Source of the DNA: Pseudoalteromonas luteoviolacea B = ATCC 29581
GTDB lineage: Bacteria > Pseudomonadota > Gammaproteobacteria > Enterobacterales > Alteromonadaceae
Direction of reading: 5' to 3'
NCBI GenBank assembly: GCA_000333235.1
Contig: CAPN01000051.1
Span: forward strand, 434,001 to 498,000
Length of the DNA stretch: 64,000 nt
Part shown: one piece after another, positions 42,232-52,312 of the stretch
How positions within the stretch are numbered: position 1 is the stretch's first letter
Layout of the letters: every line of letters starts with the position of its first letter
The notes under the pieces: model-generated
Told to the model about the DNA's origin: nothing
Databases searched by the model: none
The model's input: the letters and a program-made list of their open reading frames with translations, nothing else
Program-made: the position numbers and the translations under genes

Positions 42232-43524
42232 ATGATGTTAAATTTAGAGCATTCAGTTTCAATTGTCGGAGCTGGAATTTCTGGGATAGTGTGTGCAATT
42301 ACATTAGCTCGTTCAAGGGCATTAGAAGGTTACGCAATAGATGTCTATGAACAAAGCCCCCGCGTTGGTGGACGGATCCAAACAAACTTGTTGAGCAATC
42401 ATTACATCGATTTAGGTGCCGCTCGTTTTTGTTCACAATTGCATGGTAATGTATATGATCTAGTCAAGAGGTTTGAACTCGAATTTGAACCGTTTCCTTT
42501 TACTCAACTTAGATTTACTCAGCCAATTCAAAAAGAACTCAAGACTATTTTGTCTAATCTAAAACCGTTAATCGATGAACATAAAGAAGATTCTTTTGTC
42601 GAATTTGTTACGAGCTATTTGGGTAAAGAAAAAGCAAAAGCAGTAATCTTAGCACTGGGCTACGACTCACTCTCTATGCCAATAATTTCTCCACATATTG
42701 CTTACGATATCATTGAAAAACACCCAGAAACTCAATGTTTCACTGAAAATTGTGGGAATGAATGGTTTAGTTTGAAAGAGGGATTGGCGTCGTTGATCAA
42801 GGCGCTATATGAAGAGGCGTTAAAACTCGGGATTAAGTTTCATTTTGAATCTACATTAGTTCAAATAAGCAATCGAGGTAACGCCCACAGCTTGGTGATT
42901 GCCGATAATCAAAATCAACAAAAAGAGATCAGTAAAGGGCTTAAGATCATTACTTTGCCTCCATCTCGAATGGAAAAATTAGATAAGCAATTTCCTAAAC
43001 GTTGGAGCAACTACAATTATGGTTCTAGCCCCTTGTTTAAAGGATTTTTCTTTTACTCCGAACCGTGGTGGCGAGAGTTAGGGTTGACGGATCACGTCGT
43101 AATTACCCAAAATCCGATCCGTAAATTGTATTTCAAAGATGAAAAATACGCGTTTTTCTATACTGATAGTGACAACGCGTTATATTGGCGAGATGTGCTT
43201 TCTTTAGGCGAAGATCATTACCTTACAACGGTTAAAAAGCTTATCGCGGAGGCACTAAACTTACCTCAAGATGTCATTCCAAATCCAGAGTTACACAAAA
43301 ACAAATTTTGGCTTCATGGTGTCGAATTTTCAAAAGAATGTTGCCCTAAACATCCATTTTATCAAACACTTTCTGATGACAGCGTTATCTCTTTGTCTGA
43401 CGCCTATACACACCATTGTGGATGGATAGAAGGGGGCATCTTAGCCGGCAAGTTTACAGCGGAATCGATCATCAGCCAGTTGCCTACACATCGTGAAACT
43501 GTGAAAGAAGTAGTATACCTTTGA
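42232..43524 (+). CDS. vioA: VioA, FAD-dependent L-tryptophan oxidase
   Basis: 430 residues. Oxidises L-tryptophan to indole-3-pyruvate imine, the first step of violacein synthesis. The FAD-binding N-terminus reads VSIVGAGISGIVCAITLARS and YEQSPRVGGRIQTN (amine-oxidase type). The C-terminal flavin region is SLSDAYTHHCGWIEGGILAG (about 386-405). AAGGAAAA precedes two adjacent ATG codons (42232 and 42235), either of which may be used. First gene of vioABCDE; order and lengths match the Chromobacterium operon. Confidence 0.95.
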   Translation: MMLNLEHSVSIVGAGISGIVCAITLARSRALEGYAIDVYEQSPRVGGRIQTNLLSNHYIDLGAARFCSQLHGNVYDLVKRFELEFEPFPFTQLRFTQPIQKELKTILSNLKPLIDEHKEDSFVEFVTSYLGKEKAKAVILALGYDSLSMPIISPHIAYDIIEKHPETQCFTENCGNEWFSLKEGLASLIKALYEEALKLGIKFHFESTLVQISNRGNAHSLVIADNQNQQKEISKGLKIITLPPSRMEKLDKQFPKRWSNYNYGSSPLFKGFFFYSEPWWRELGLTDHVVITQNPIRKLYFKDEKYAFFYTDSDNALYWRDVLSLGEDHYLTTVKKLIAEALNLPQDVIPNPELHKNKFWLHGVEFSKECCPKHPFYQTLSDDSVISLSDAYTHHCGWIEGGILAGKFTAESIISQLPTHRETVKEVVYL

Positions 43525-43569
43525 TACATTTAAGGTACATTGGTAAAAAAATAGAAAAGCGAATGTTAA

Positions 43570-46500
43570 ATGAGTGTTTTAGATTTTCCTCGAATACATT
43601 TTAAGGGTATGGCTCGGGTTAATATACCAACCGCAAACCGAAATACCCAAAACACATTGGATACGACAACAAATACCGTGTTTCAATTCGGCCAGCCGGT
43701 TGACATTGACTTGCCGCCGGCACGTTTCCACGAATACCTCCACTCACTTGGTCCAAAAGTTAATCGCTTTGGTAAAAAAGATGAAAATGGAGAATTCAGT
43801 GTAGCGTGTGGCTACAACATGCTTGGTAATAATCATTTTTCATGGCACGACGCTAAAGTTACGGCTTTGCAATTGCGCCCGGGTGATTGTGTTGTTCAAG
43901 ATCCACTCATAGGGTGTTCTGTTAATTTATGGGGACACTACAATGAGTACCTTAGAACCTCATTCAATCGTGCTCGCTGGGTTGATAATGACCCGACCCG
44001 AAGTGACTCGGCACTCATCTATGCTGGACAAATTACATTAACTGCAAATGGCAGTGAGGCAAGTGAAAAGCATGTGATGTCTGCTGACATTGATTGTACA
44101 CATGGAGTGAGATGGATAAATCCTAGCTTTATTAATAGCCTCGACGAACATGCGTTTGCTGAAGATATTGCAGCAGCCCGTTTGTTTCAGTTTGCTGTCA
44201 ATAAGAACAGCAAGGATTTCTTATTGAATCAATTGGGCTTGCAGTCAGAATTTATTGAACAATTACGAATAGCACTAGAACAAGAAGATGTTAAGGGCTT
44301 AGTTGTTCAATATTGTGTAAGCAATCTATCGCCTCCTGTAGCGCCCAATATGCCGGTCTTTTGTGATTTACATGGCTGCATAGGGCTTTGGCGAGAAAGT
44401 GAAATGGCCACTTGTCCTGCAGGTCGGATTTTACAGCCAGAATGCCCACAGCAATTTGCACCGATTACATTAAAACAGGCAGGGCAATGGTTGAGTATAA
44501 ATATGCCGATTAGTATCGGTCATACTCATCACTTAGATCCATTACCTGTATTATCTGGAATGCCTCCTCGATTAGCAGCAAAAACGCCCTTGGGTGTCTT
44601 GCAACTCAAGACGGCCAGTGATGAGTTAATCGCCGAGATCCCAGAGGTGCTTTATAACGCGTGTTTGGATACAGGAGGGATCATCGATGTGACAATACAA
44701 ACCCATACAGACGGACTTGAATTACAGTCATTAAAGCTGGTAAGCCAGTCTCATTCGTGGCATGAAATCGATTGGCAAGTTCAAGCCGAACAACACATCA
44801 TATATATGGAATCTCCAAACCTAATCGAGTTGCAAAAAAGCAAGCAATATATTGATGTATATAGCTATTTTCGTGGAATTCTTAAGCCAATCAACGGTTT
44901 AACAAGTTATAACGCGGGACCACAACGAGTGCAATGTGACGAGTTCATTGAAACGAATGAACAAGGACGTGGTTTGTTTCTAGTTGAAGCGTTAACACCA
45001 GGGAGTGGTGAAGTTTTTCTAGGAGAACAATATAGTCGTGTCCAGATCCGTGTATTAAGTAATGACTGGGCGTTACTTAATGTCCCTGATGAACAGGTTG
45101 ACTATGACTTTCTTTATAAAAATGTCATGGCCTACTATGAGTTTGTTTATCCGTTCATGGCAGACAAAGTGTTTAGCATGGCTGATAAATGTAAATGCGA
45201 AACGTATGCACGCTTAATGTGGCAAATGTGCGATCCCAAAAATAAAGAGAAAAGCTACTACATGCCTAGTACGCGGGAGATGTCACAAGCACAATCGTTT
45301 CTATTTTTGAAATATTTGAGTAACGTAGAAAAGTCGGCAATCCCCAAGGTTTTGCCTTATTGCAATACAGACGTTACGGTTACAGGCAAAATAAAAAACC
45401 GTACACAATTAATTCGGGCATTAAAAGACTCTGTCGACCTAGAGTTGTCGATTATGCTGCAGTATTTGTATAGCGCCTATTCACTACCAAATTACGCCGC
45501 CGGAGAGGCGTTGGTAAACGCAAAAAGATGGACTCAAGAACAACTTGAATTAGTGAATGGTGGCGCAGATAGGCGGCACAACAGCGGTTGGCGAGGTGCT
45601 ATTCTTGAAGTTGCTCACGAAGAGATGATCCATTATTTGGTCGTCAATAATTTGCTTATGTCCTTAGGCGAACCTTTTTACTGTGGCAACCCGGTACTTG
45701 GCCAACAAGCGAACGAAAAATTTGGACTCGATACGGATTTTTCTTACGAGCCCTTTGGCTTACAGTCCATCACGAAATTTGTACGCTTTGAGTGGCCACG
45801 CTTTATTCCGACCATAGGTCTTTCAATTGCTGATTTCTATGCCGACATTAAGCGTGCCTTTGAGCAATTACCAGACCTCTATCCTAAAGATGCGAAGGGT
45901 TCGGGGGGAGAGCATCACTTGTTTTTGAATGAAGTGATTAACCGTCAATACCCGGCATACCAATTCGAAGTGTATAACCGACAGACTGCTTTGTTTGCAA
46001 TTGAATTTGTTACAGAGCAAGGCGAAGGTGTGACTGCACAGTCAGAACAATTCGAATTAGGTCATTTCCACCGCTTAAGACAGATAGCCATGGCATTAAC
46101 TAATCAAGAACAGCCTTTTGAACCGGCGTATCCCGTGCTTAAAAACCCTGTTTTTAAACCTAGAGCGGGATGTAATTTAGTCACCGACCCAGAATCACAA
46201 GCCTTAATGGCGTTTTATCAACAGTGTCATGAATTGATGTTTCAAATCATGATGCATCATTTTTCGCAACGACCTCTCATCAGCATGCGGCGCTCGCGAT
46301 TGATGAATGCCGCCATCGACCTGATGACAGGAATATTACGTCCATTGTCTGTGAAATTAATGACGATGCCGTCTGGGACTAAAGGTCGAAATGCCGGTCC
46401 GCCAGTGCCAGAGTCGGTCAGTTCTTTCGTCGATAAGGATTATGCTGGCGGTTGCCAACAATTGTCATGGCGCTGCGCACAGTTGGCGGCAGCGGCAAAA

Positions 46501-46599
46501 GCGTTAAACCTAAATGTAACTACACAAATCGAATTATTGGAGTTTTTCCAACAACAACTGGCTGACCTCGCAGCCGGAACTCTTTCAAAGGAAGGTTAG
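43570..46599 (+). CDS. vioB: VioB, iminophenyl-pyruvate dimer synthase-like enzyme
   Basis: 1009 residues, the length expected of VioB. Heme-dependent enzyme coupling two indole-3-pyruvate imines from VioA into the dimer that VioE rearranges; StaD/RebD family. It begins MSVLDFPRIHFKGMARVNIP. Residues about 610-870 carry the ferritin-like domain with LELSIMLQYLYSAYS and EVAHEEMIHYLVVNNLLM. The start is 45 bp after vioA and the stop 4 bp before vioC, so it is clearly in the operon. Confidence 0.96.
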   Translation: MSVLDFPRIHFKGMARVNIPTANRNTQNTLDTTTNTVFQFGQPVDIDLPPARFHEYLHSLGPKVNRFGKKDENGEFSVACGYNMLGNNHFSWHDAKVTALQLRPGDCVVQDPLIGCSVNLWGHYNEYLRTSFNRARWVDNDPTRSDSALIYAGQITLTANGSEASEKHVMSADIDCTHGVRWINPSFINSLDEHAFAEDIAAARLFQFAVNKNSKDFLLNQLGLQSEFIEQLRIALEQEDVKGLVVQYCVSNLSPPVAPNMPVFCDLHGCIGLWRESEMATCPAGRILQPECPQQFAPITLKQAGQWLSINMPISIGHTHHLDPLPVLSGMPPRLAAKTPLGVLQLKTASDELIAEIPEVLYNACLDTGGIIDVTIQTHTDGLELQSLKLVSQSHSWHEIDWQVQAEQHIIYMESPNLIELQKSKQYIDVYSYFRGILKPINGLTSYNAGPQRVQCDEFIETNEQGRGLFLVEALTPGSGEVFLGEQYSRVQIRVLSNDWALLNVPDEQVDYDFLYKNVMAYYEFVYPFMADKVFSMADKCKCETYARLMWQMCDPKNKEKSYYMPSTREMSQAQSFLFLKYLSNVEKSAIPKVLPYCNTDVTVTGKIKNRTQLIRALKDSVDLELSIMLQYLYSAYSLPNYAAGEALVNAKRWTQEQLELVNGGADRRHNSGWRGAILEVAHEEMIHYLVVNNLLMSLGEPFYCGNPVLGQQANEKFGLDTDFSYEPFGLQSITKFVRFEWPRFIPTIGLSIADFYADIKRAFEQLPDLYPKDAKGSGGEHHLFLNEVINRQYPAYQFEVYNRQTALFAIEFVTEQGEGVTAQSEQFELGHFHRLRQIAMALTNQEQPFEPAYPVLKNPVFKPRAGCNLVTDPESQALMAFYQQCHELMFQIMMHHFSQRPLISMRRSRLMNAAIDLMTGILRPLSVKLMTMPSGTKGRNAGPPVPESVSSFVDKDYAGGCQQLSWRCAQLAAAAKALNLNVTTQIELLEFFQQQLADLAAGTLSKEG

Positions 46600-46603
46600 T
46601 TTA

Positions 46604-47893
46604 ATGAGTAAAATAATTATTGTTGGTGGTGGGTTGGCAGGCAGCCTGACGGCAATCTATCTAGCGAAACAAGGGCACGAAGTTCACATTATAGAAAAAC
46701 GTGGAAATCCTTTAGAAAGTCAGGCGGATTATATTGATCAAGTTAGCGCGCGTGCGATTGGTGTCAGTATGACAGTACGAGGAATTGAAGCCGTTTTAGC
46801 AGCCGGTATTCCCTTGGACGAATTGCAGGCGTGCGGCGTTGAAGTTTCAGGTATGGCGTTTTTTATCAAAGGTCAACCTAAAATACGGGATTTACCACCG
46901 TTAGATACGTTAAAACCGTTGTCGTTAAGCCGAAGCATGTTTCAGGTATTGCTTAACAAGTACGCTCATAAAGCAAAAGTACACTATCACTATCTACAAC
47001 GCTGTGTCGACGTTGATATTGAAAGAGCGTCAGTGATTACACAAAACCAGTATGGCGAATTTGTTAACCACCAAGGTGATTTGCTGATTGCTGCGGATGG
47101 CGCCCGTTCAGTTGTCCGAGACGCATTTCAAACTCATAGTCGTCGTTTTGAGTTTCATCAATCCTTTTTTAAGCATGGTTATAAAACACTCGTGATCCCA
47201 GATGCCACAGAAGTCGGTCTTCGCAAAGACATTTTATATTTCTTTGGTATGGATTCTGGAGGGGAATTTGCAGGTCGTGCGGCAACTATCCCTGATGGCA
47301 GTATCAGTTTTGCTGTGTGTTTACCTTATACCGGAAAAGTAAGTTTACACTCTGAAGACACGCAAGCAATGAAGGATTTCTTTGAACGCTATTACGCCAT
47401 GATACCTAAGCACATTCGAGAGTCGATGTACCAACAATTTATGGAAAAGCCAAGTAATGACTTAATTAATGTTCGATCGTCAACCTTTCATTATAAAAAC
47501 AGAGCATTGTTGTTAGGGGATGCGGCCCATGCTACCGCACCTTTTTTAGGACAGGGAATGAATATGGCTTTAGAAGACGCCTTTGTCCTTGATAGATTGT
47601 TTGCCGAGTTTGAAGGAAACTTAACCGAAATCTTGCCTCGTTTTACTGACCTACGCAAAAAAGAAGCTGATGCGATGCAAGATATGGCGCGGGCAAACTA
47701 TGATGTCTTGTCTTGCTCAAATCCAGTCTTTTTTATGCGTGCGAAATTTGCCCGTTATATGACAAAACAATTCCCAGATCGCTATCCACCCGATATGGCT
47801 GAAAAATTATACTTTACGTCTATGGCGTATAGCGAGCTTCGGGATGTTCAACAAAAACAGAATGTTTGGTACAAAATAGGGAGAATGAATTAA
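46604..47893 (+). CDS. vioC: VioC, FAD-dependent monooxygenase (indole C2 hydroxylation)
   Basis: 429 residues, exactly the usual VioC size. It hydroxylates the oxindole position of proviolacein or prodeoxyviolacein. Motifs: IIVGGGLAGSLTAIYLAKQG at the N-terminus, the DG motif in LIAADGARSVVRDAF (about 162-176), and the second FAD motif ALLLGDAAHATAPFLGQGMN (about 301-320). Last base of its stop is the first base of the vioD start (TAATG), giving translational coupling. Confidence 0.96.
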   Translation: MSKIIIVGGGLAGSLTAIYLAKQGHEVHIIEKRGNPLESQADYIDQVSARAIGVSMTVRGIEAVLAAGIPLDELQACGVEVSGMAFFIKGQPKIRDLPPLDTLKPLSLSRSMFQVLLNKYAHKAKVHYHYLQRCVDVDIERASVITQNQYGEFVNHQGDLLIAADGARSVVRDAFQTHSRRFEFHQSFFKHGYKTLVIPDATEVGLRKDILYFFGMDSGGEFAGRAATIPDGSISFAVCLPYTGKVSLHSEDTQAMKDFFERYYAMIPKHIRESMYQQFMEKPSNDLINVRSSTFHYKNRALLLGDAAHATAPFLGQGMNMALEDAFVLDRLFAEFEGNLTEILPRFTDLRKKEADAMQDMARANYDVLSCSNPVFFMRAKFARYMTKQFPDRYPPDMAEKLYFTSMAYSELRDVQQKQNVWYKIGRMN

Positions 47894-49014
47894 TGAACAT
47901 TTTAGTGATCGGGGCAGGTCCTGCCGGATTAATGTTTGCTAGTCAAATTAAAAAACTGAATCCAGATTGGGATATTTGTATTAAAGAAAAGAATAATCAA
48001 GACGAAACCGTAGGTTGGGGCGTAGTGCTGCCAGGGCGCGCGCCACATCATCCCGCCAATCCACTTTCGTATCTTCCTAATTATGAATCCTTGGATGCAC
48101 AATATTTAGATGCCTTTAAAATGACTCACCACAATGAAAGTGCGTTAAAAAGTACAGGGCTAACCTTATGCGGCGCTGAGCGAAAATCGATGATTAAGGC
48201 TATGCGAGATTTGTGTATTCGTTTGGGTATCCATATTGATTATGAGCAACCAGTTGAAAATCTTGAATTAGCTAGCACTCAATATGACTTGGTTGTGGTA
48301 TCAAACGGGATAAACCACGCCAACCAATTCTATCGTGAAGCGCTAAAACCGAACATTGAATATGGCACGAATCGCTACATGTGGTATGGCACGCCTAATC
48401 TTTTTAATGAAATGAACCTGATTTTTAAAGCGCATTCTAAAGGTGTTTTTGTCGCTCATGCCTATAAATATTCGAGTGACATGAGTACTTTTGTTGTTGA
48501 ATGTAGCGAAGAGACGTATCTAAAGTCAGGTCTAGACGAAATGTCTGCAGACCAAGCAGAAGCGTTTATTGCATCCGTATTTGAATCTGATTTGAACGGA
48601 AAGCCTGTTATTGCTCAATCAGGATTGAAATGGCGTAATTTCATGACGTTAAGTCATGAAAAGGCCTATGATGGAAATATTGTGTTATTGGGCGATGCGT
48701 TGCAATCGGGTCATTTTTCAATCGGGCATGGCACGACCATGGCAGTGGTTGGCGCACAGTTACTGATTAAATCTGTCCATCAACATGCAAATAACGTCAT
48801 TGCTGTGGTAGAGCACTTTAATACGCGAGTGATGCCTGTCATGAAATTGTTTGATCAACATGCACAAACAAGTCGCCTTTGGTTTGAAAGTGTAGGAGAG
48901 CTAATGCATCTAAGTACTTCTCAAATCGCTCAAAGTTTTACTGAACGTCGTGAGCAGCTGCCTTCTTTACCAGAAGCGCTAGCAAAGGCATTAGGTTATG
49001 CGCTGCAACGTTAA
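47893..49014 (+). CDS. vioD: VioD, FAD-dependent monooxygenase (indole C5 hydroxylation)
   Basis: 373 residues from ATG 47893, the length of Chromobacterium VioD. The upstream in-frame start at 47866 would overlap vioC by 28 bp and is not needed. FAD motif MNILVIGAGPAGLMFASQ; GD motif VLLGDALQSGHFSIGHG (about 272-288). Hydroxylates protodeoxyviolaceinic acid at C5. Coupled to vioC by TAATG; vioE follows after 11 bp. Confidence 0.96.
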   Translation: MNILVIGAGPAGLMFASQIKKLNPDWDICIKEKNNQDETVGWGVVLPGRAPHHPANPLSYLPNYESLDAQYLDAFKMTHHNESALKSTGLTLCGAERKSMIKAMRDLCIRLGIHIDYEQPVENLELASTQYDLVVVSNGINHANQFYREALKPNIEYGTNRYMWYGTPNLFNEMNLIFKAHSKGVFVAHAYKYSSDMSTFVVECSEETYLKSGLDEMSADQAEAFIASVFESDLNGKPVIAQSGLKWRNFMTLSHEKAYDGNIVLLGDALQSGHFSIGHGTTMAVVGAQLLIKSVHQHANNVIAVVEHFNTRVMPVMKLFDQHAQTSRLWFESVGELMHLSTSQIAQSFTERREQLPSLPEALAKALGYALQR

Positions 49015-49025
49015 TAGGGATCGAA

Positions 49026-49631
49026 ATGGAATTACGTAAAGTAGATAGAGTTCCGCCAATGTTACCTGAGTGTTGGAGCAGTAGTTATATTTCTTATTGG
49101 CTTCCTATGAAGCCAGAAGACGATATTACTTCTGGGTATTGTTGGTTCGATTATGCTCAAGAGGTTTGTCGTATAGACGGTTTGTTTAACCCTTGGAGTG
49201 AAACAAAAATGGGACACCGTTTGTGGATGTCCGAAATTATGTATCCACGCAGTTATGAATCGTTTAAATCTAAAATTGCCTATGCACGAACACATCGGGA
49301 TAAACCTTCAGCGTTTAAAGAAACGGTGTTAAATGATGAGGTAGACCCATGCCATGAGCTTATTTTAACGCGTGATGTGTTGGTAAAAAACCACGCTAAG
49401 TATGCAGGTGAACACACCATTTTGGGTTATAAAGCGGATGCGTGGTGCTTTGAACGCCCAAATGACAAAGGTCCTGCAACGTATTTTTTTAAAGAAGGGA
49501 CAGATCAGTTGCTCCGAATGGTCACGGGTGATCCGAACGTTCACGCCTCTGTAAGAGACTTTCCTAATTTTAATACGCTGCCGATACCTAACACGATTTT
49601 TGATGTAACAAGTCTCTCTCATAGGAATTGA
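49026..49631 (+). CDS. vioE: VioE, violacein skeleton-rearranging enzyme
   Basis: 201 residues; the Chromobacterium protein is 191. Cofactor-free LolA/LolB-like beta-fold enzyme that directs the VioB product to prodeoxyviolacein with a 1,2-indole shift. Recognisable segments: PPMLPECWSSSYISYWLP, CWFDYAQEVCRIDGLFNPWS, and GLF-NPWSE followed by an HRLWMSEIM block. Last gene of the operon; a hairpin terminator follows at 49659. Confidence 0.94.
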   Translation: MELRKVDRVPPMLPECWSSSYISYWLPMKPEDDITSGYCWFDYAQEVCRIDGLFNPWSETKMGHRLWMSEIMYPRSYESFKSKIAYARTHRDKPSAFKETVLNDEVDPCHELILTRDVLVKNHAKYAGEHTILGYKADAWCFERPNDKGPATYFFKEGTDQLLRMVTGDPNVHASVRDFPNFNTLPIPNTIFDVTSLSHRN

Positions 49632-49658
49632 GATGACAAGGCGCTTGGAATGAGGAAT

Positions 49659-49697
49659 GTCAACCATGCTGTAGTGCATGGTTGACCACTTACCTTT
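49659..49697 (+). terminator. Terminator of the violacein operon
   Basis: GTCAACCATGC (49659-49669) pairs with GCATGGTTGAC (49676-49686), 6-nt loop, with TTTTT starting about 8 bp later. Confidence 0.7.
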
Positions 49698-49714
49698 TTC
49701 TGTGTGTGACTAAC

Positions 49715-49746
49715 ATAAAAAAAATGCCAAGCTAGGCCTGGCATTT
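49715..49746 (-). terminator. Intrinsic terminator of the lipoprotein peptidase gene
   Basis: AAATGCCA (49722-49729) pairs with TGGCATTT (49739-49746); on the minus strand a long T run follows (A run at 49717-49724 on plus). Confidence 0.85.
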
Positions 49747-49781
49747 AGGGGGGCGATCAGCGACAGTTAATCGCCATTTGC

Positions 49782-52259
49782 TTACATTAATTCTCTCATC
49801 CTAAATGATTTAGTGAGCTTTATTGGCTCTCCATCCACGTCTAAGTTTGCCTCTATGACAATTAAGTCTTCACTTTGCATTTCGCTGTGGCGTTTTAAAT
49901 GGAAATGCCAAGTCTTGTTTTCATAGGGCGCAAGATCAACGTCTTGTATTTGCCGCAATGGACTAGGTATATTTTGTGAAACACTTAGGTAACGAAGCTC
50001 AAGTGTGCCGGCTGTTTTGCCTGAATAAGGTCCGCTTAGCATAGCATCAATTGCCAGCTTATCGTTGCTTACCGTTGGCTTTGCATTAAGCCAAACGCCG
50101 TCATATTTCGCTAATAAAAACGAATCACTGAAACTAAAAGTCACATCATCCTTCGATATTTTTCCTTCAATCTGTATTCGATGGGCTTTGTTAGGCGTTT
50201 TAATTGGAATGATGTTTGTTTTTTGGGACAAACTGTGTGATGTTTTTTCTGTTGCTAATGCGCGTTCGTCTTGGGTTTTGAATGTCATTCGCAGAGTGCT
50301 TTGTTCTACCGCTTTGAGACTGTGTTCAATCTTTAATTGTGGTGATTCGCCATTAAAATAGAGAGAGGTTTTCAAACCAAAAAGTGATGCGAGTGCTTGT
50401 TGGTGTGTTTTATCGGTTCCTTGGCGTAGTTGCAAAGACCAAGTGGTTTTTAACTCATCAATCCTAATGTTTAAAACAGGATTATCTTCGTCGAAGGCAT
50501 TAAATAAAGACCTCATTTGCTCATCACATTGTAGAAGTATGTCACTGAAATCCTTGCATGTGGCAAATAAGTCGTACAACGATTGCCAATTTTCAATACC
50601 GAATGGATTACTTGTTGTGGCTTTTTCTCCGCCTGTTTGTGAAACGAACGGTAAGATTGGCGCTATAAGGTGATTTGAGTTTTTTGACAGTAGTCTAAGC
50701 CCAAGCGGACTCAGGCTATTTTTTGTCTCAACGGGCAGCGTGATCAGTTGCTTTGCGTTGTTAGCAAACAGAGTAAATCGAATTGCATTGTCAATTTTCG
50801 TTTCAATTCTTAGCGAGCCCGAATTTACGACTTCCGTTAAGAGATCAGTGGATAAGGCAAAGACACGGCTTTTAGTGCCTTGCAGGGTAACATGAAGTTC
50901 AGTGCCATCTTTAATAATGACTTCGATCCCACGATGCTCGGAGTTCGGCGATTGACCGACAAACGTGTTTCGATGCGCTAACGTGTCTTTATCGAACGAG
51001 GTAAGTAAAGTAAAGCCGACCTCACCGCGATGCATTTGTGGTTTAACAAAATTGATTTCAATGCCATAACATTTCTCCCCACATTGTGCGACATAAGGTT
51101 GGTCAATAACAGGCATTCCAAATTTCATTTGAGGCACGATATCTATGGAAGCGAAGTCCGTAGAGTCGTTATTTCGAACCCAATAGAATGGACCGTTTTG
51201 TTCCCAAGGACCGTCATTTATTACAAATGTAGGCTTGATATTCGCGACAAAATGGGCGAAATCCGTTTCCAGTGCTTGCCAATCATTAAAGGTTTCTTTT
51301 AATAGTCGGTTTGCCGTTGGTAATGTGGCTTCACTATGCGGGTTTGCGCGCATTAATCGATTTAGAAAAAGTTTGAAGTAAAGTGCGCGTTCTGGATCAT
51401 TTAACAGAAAATGAATAATAAAGAAATTCAAGCCTCGCTTTAGACTAGGATCATCGTTTATTTGTTCGATTGTAGGTCTATTTGCCCGATAATATTGGTT
51501 TAAGCCTGTGATTAAGTAGTTCATAGGTGCTCTGTCAAATACCATCACGTTAAGCTGCTTTTTATTGGGATCGTAAACATGGTGCGCAATTGAATCAGCT
51601 AACCCCTCGGTAATCCAATTGGGTGCCCAAGTAGAGTGGCCATTTAGCGCCATATGAAAGGCGTGCATAGTTTCGTGGATCACGATATAGCGCTGGTGGT
51701 GATAACGGTGACTCGGAAAGTTGTAACCAGCTCGATTATAGAACATGGTTTCACCACCAGCAGTATCATGTACACCTCGTAAGAAACCATCATCTAACAT
51801 TGCTTCTTTTACTCGCGCTCGAGAACTCCCATACACAACGGCAATACGTTGATTTTCAATATTATTGGGTTCTTGACCAAATAGCTCAACGTAGTGAGGA
51901 TAAGCAAGCTCTAATAATTCTAAATAGAGTCGAACTTGCTCCTCAGGTAAGTCACTTTTTAACGCGAAATGTTTACTCACCCACCAATTATACCCTCGAC
52001 TATTGGTCACTTTTCCATTGCTGTATGTTGATGGTATAGATTGGCCAACGAATTTAATGTCAATGTGGTTTAGCGTTGATGTTCTGCCGGATACATCAAT
52101 GTCTACTTGTAACTGACTAGGGGCAGGTACTTGAATATTATTAGTAAGTCGCGGTGCGTTTTCGAGTTTTTCTAGATTACGATGTTCGACTTGGCAGGCA
52201 TTAAGTGTAAGTAAACTTAGTAGCGAAACCGCCAGTGAGTGTTTTCGAAAGTGAGTCAT
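49782..52259 (-). CDS. Large lipoprotein with a gluzincin (peptidase MA-like) domain
   Basis: 825 residues with a lipoprotein signal (lipobox LNAC, Cys 22). Residues about 100-350 hold a zinc-peptidase domain: HETMHAFHMAL (HExxH, about 195-199) and, about 20 residues later, the third ligand region WITEGLADSIAHH, as in thermolysin-like MA clan enzymes. The remaining 450 residues are beta-rich and unassigned. An operator of the Hyp-locus palindrome type lies 38 bp upstream of its start, linking it to hydroxyproline use. It could release Hyp-containing peptides from collagen-like protein, but cleavage specificity is not readable. Confidence 0.75.
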   Translation of the reverse strand: MTHFRKHSLAVSLLSLLTLNACQVEHRNLEKLENAPRLTNNIQVPAPSQLQVDIDVSGRTSTLNHIDIKFVGQSIPSTYSNGKVTNSRGYNWWVSKHFALKSDLPEEQVRLYLELLELAYPHYVELFGQEPNNIENQRIAVVYGSSRARVKEAMLDDGFLRGVHDTAGGETMFYNRAGYNFPSHRYHHQRYIVIHETMHAFHMALNGHSTWAPNWITEGLADSIAHHVYDPNKKQLNVMVFDRAPMNYLITGLNQYYRANRPTIEQINDDPSLKRGLNFFIIHFLLNDPERALYFKLFLNRLMRANPHSEATLPTANRLLKETFNDWQALETDFAHFVANIKPTFVINDGPWEQNGPFYWVRNNDSTDFASIDIVPQMKFGMPVIDQPYVAQCGEKCYGIEINFVKPQMHRGEVGFTLLTSFDKDTLAHRNTFVGQSPNSEHRGIEVIIKDGTELHVTLQGTKSRVFALSTDLLTEVVNSGSLRIETKIDNAIRFTLFANNAKQLITLPVETKNSLSPLGLRLLSKNSNHLIAPILPFVSQTGGEKATTSNPFGIENWQSLYDLFATCKDFSDILLQCDEQMRSLFNAFDEDNPVLNIRIDELKTTWSLQLRQGTDKTHQQALASLFGLKTSLYFNGESPQLKIEHSLKAVEQSTLRMTFKTQDERALATEKTSHSLSQKTNIIPIKTPNKAHRIQIEGKISKDDVTFSFSDSFLLAKYDGVWLNAKPTVSNDKLAIDAMLSGPYSGKTAGTLELRYLSVSQNIPSPLRQIQDVDLAPYENKTWHFHLKRHSEMQSEDLIVIEANLDVDGEPIKLTKSFRMRELM

Positions 52260-52296
52260 GGTTGTTCTCTTTATATTTCGTCGTTGTAGTAAGTGT

Positions 52297-52312
52297 ATAT
52301 TGTATGCAATAT
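52297..52312. promoter_or_regulatory. Hyp-regulon palindrome upstream of the lipoprotein peptidase
   Basis: ATATTGTATGCAATAT, one base different from the perfect ATATTGTATACAATAT sites at 55592 and 60455; flanking bases extend it to TATATTG-TATG-CAATATA. 38 bp before the start codon of the minus-strand gene. Confidence 0.75.

Noticed and set aside
42232..43524. Generic amine oxidase call for vioA
   Set aside because: The four genes that follow are unmistakably vioB-E in canonical order, so the specific tryptophan oxidase assignment is better.
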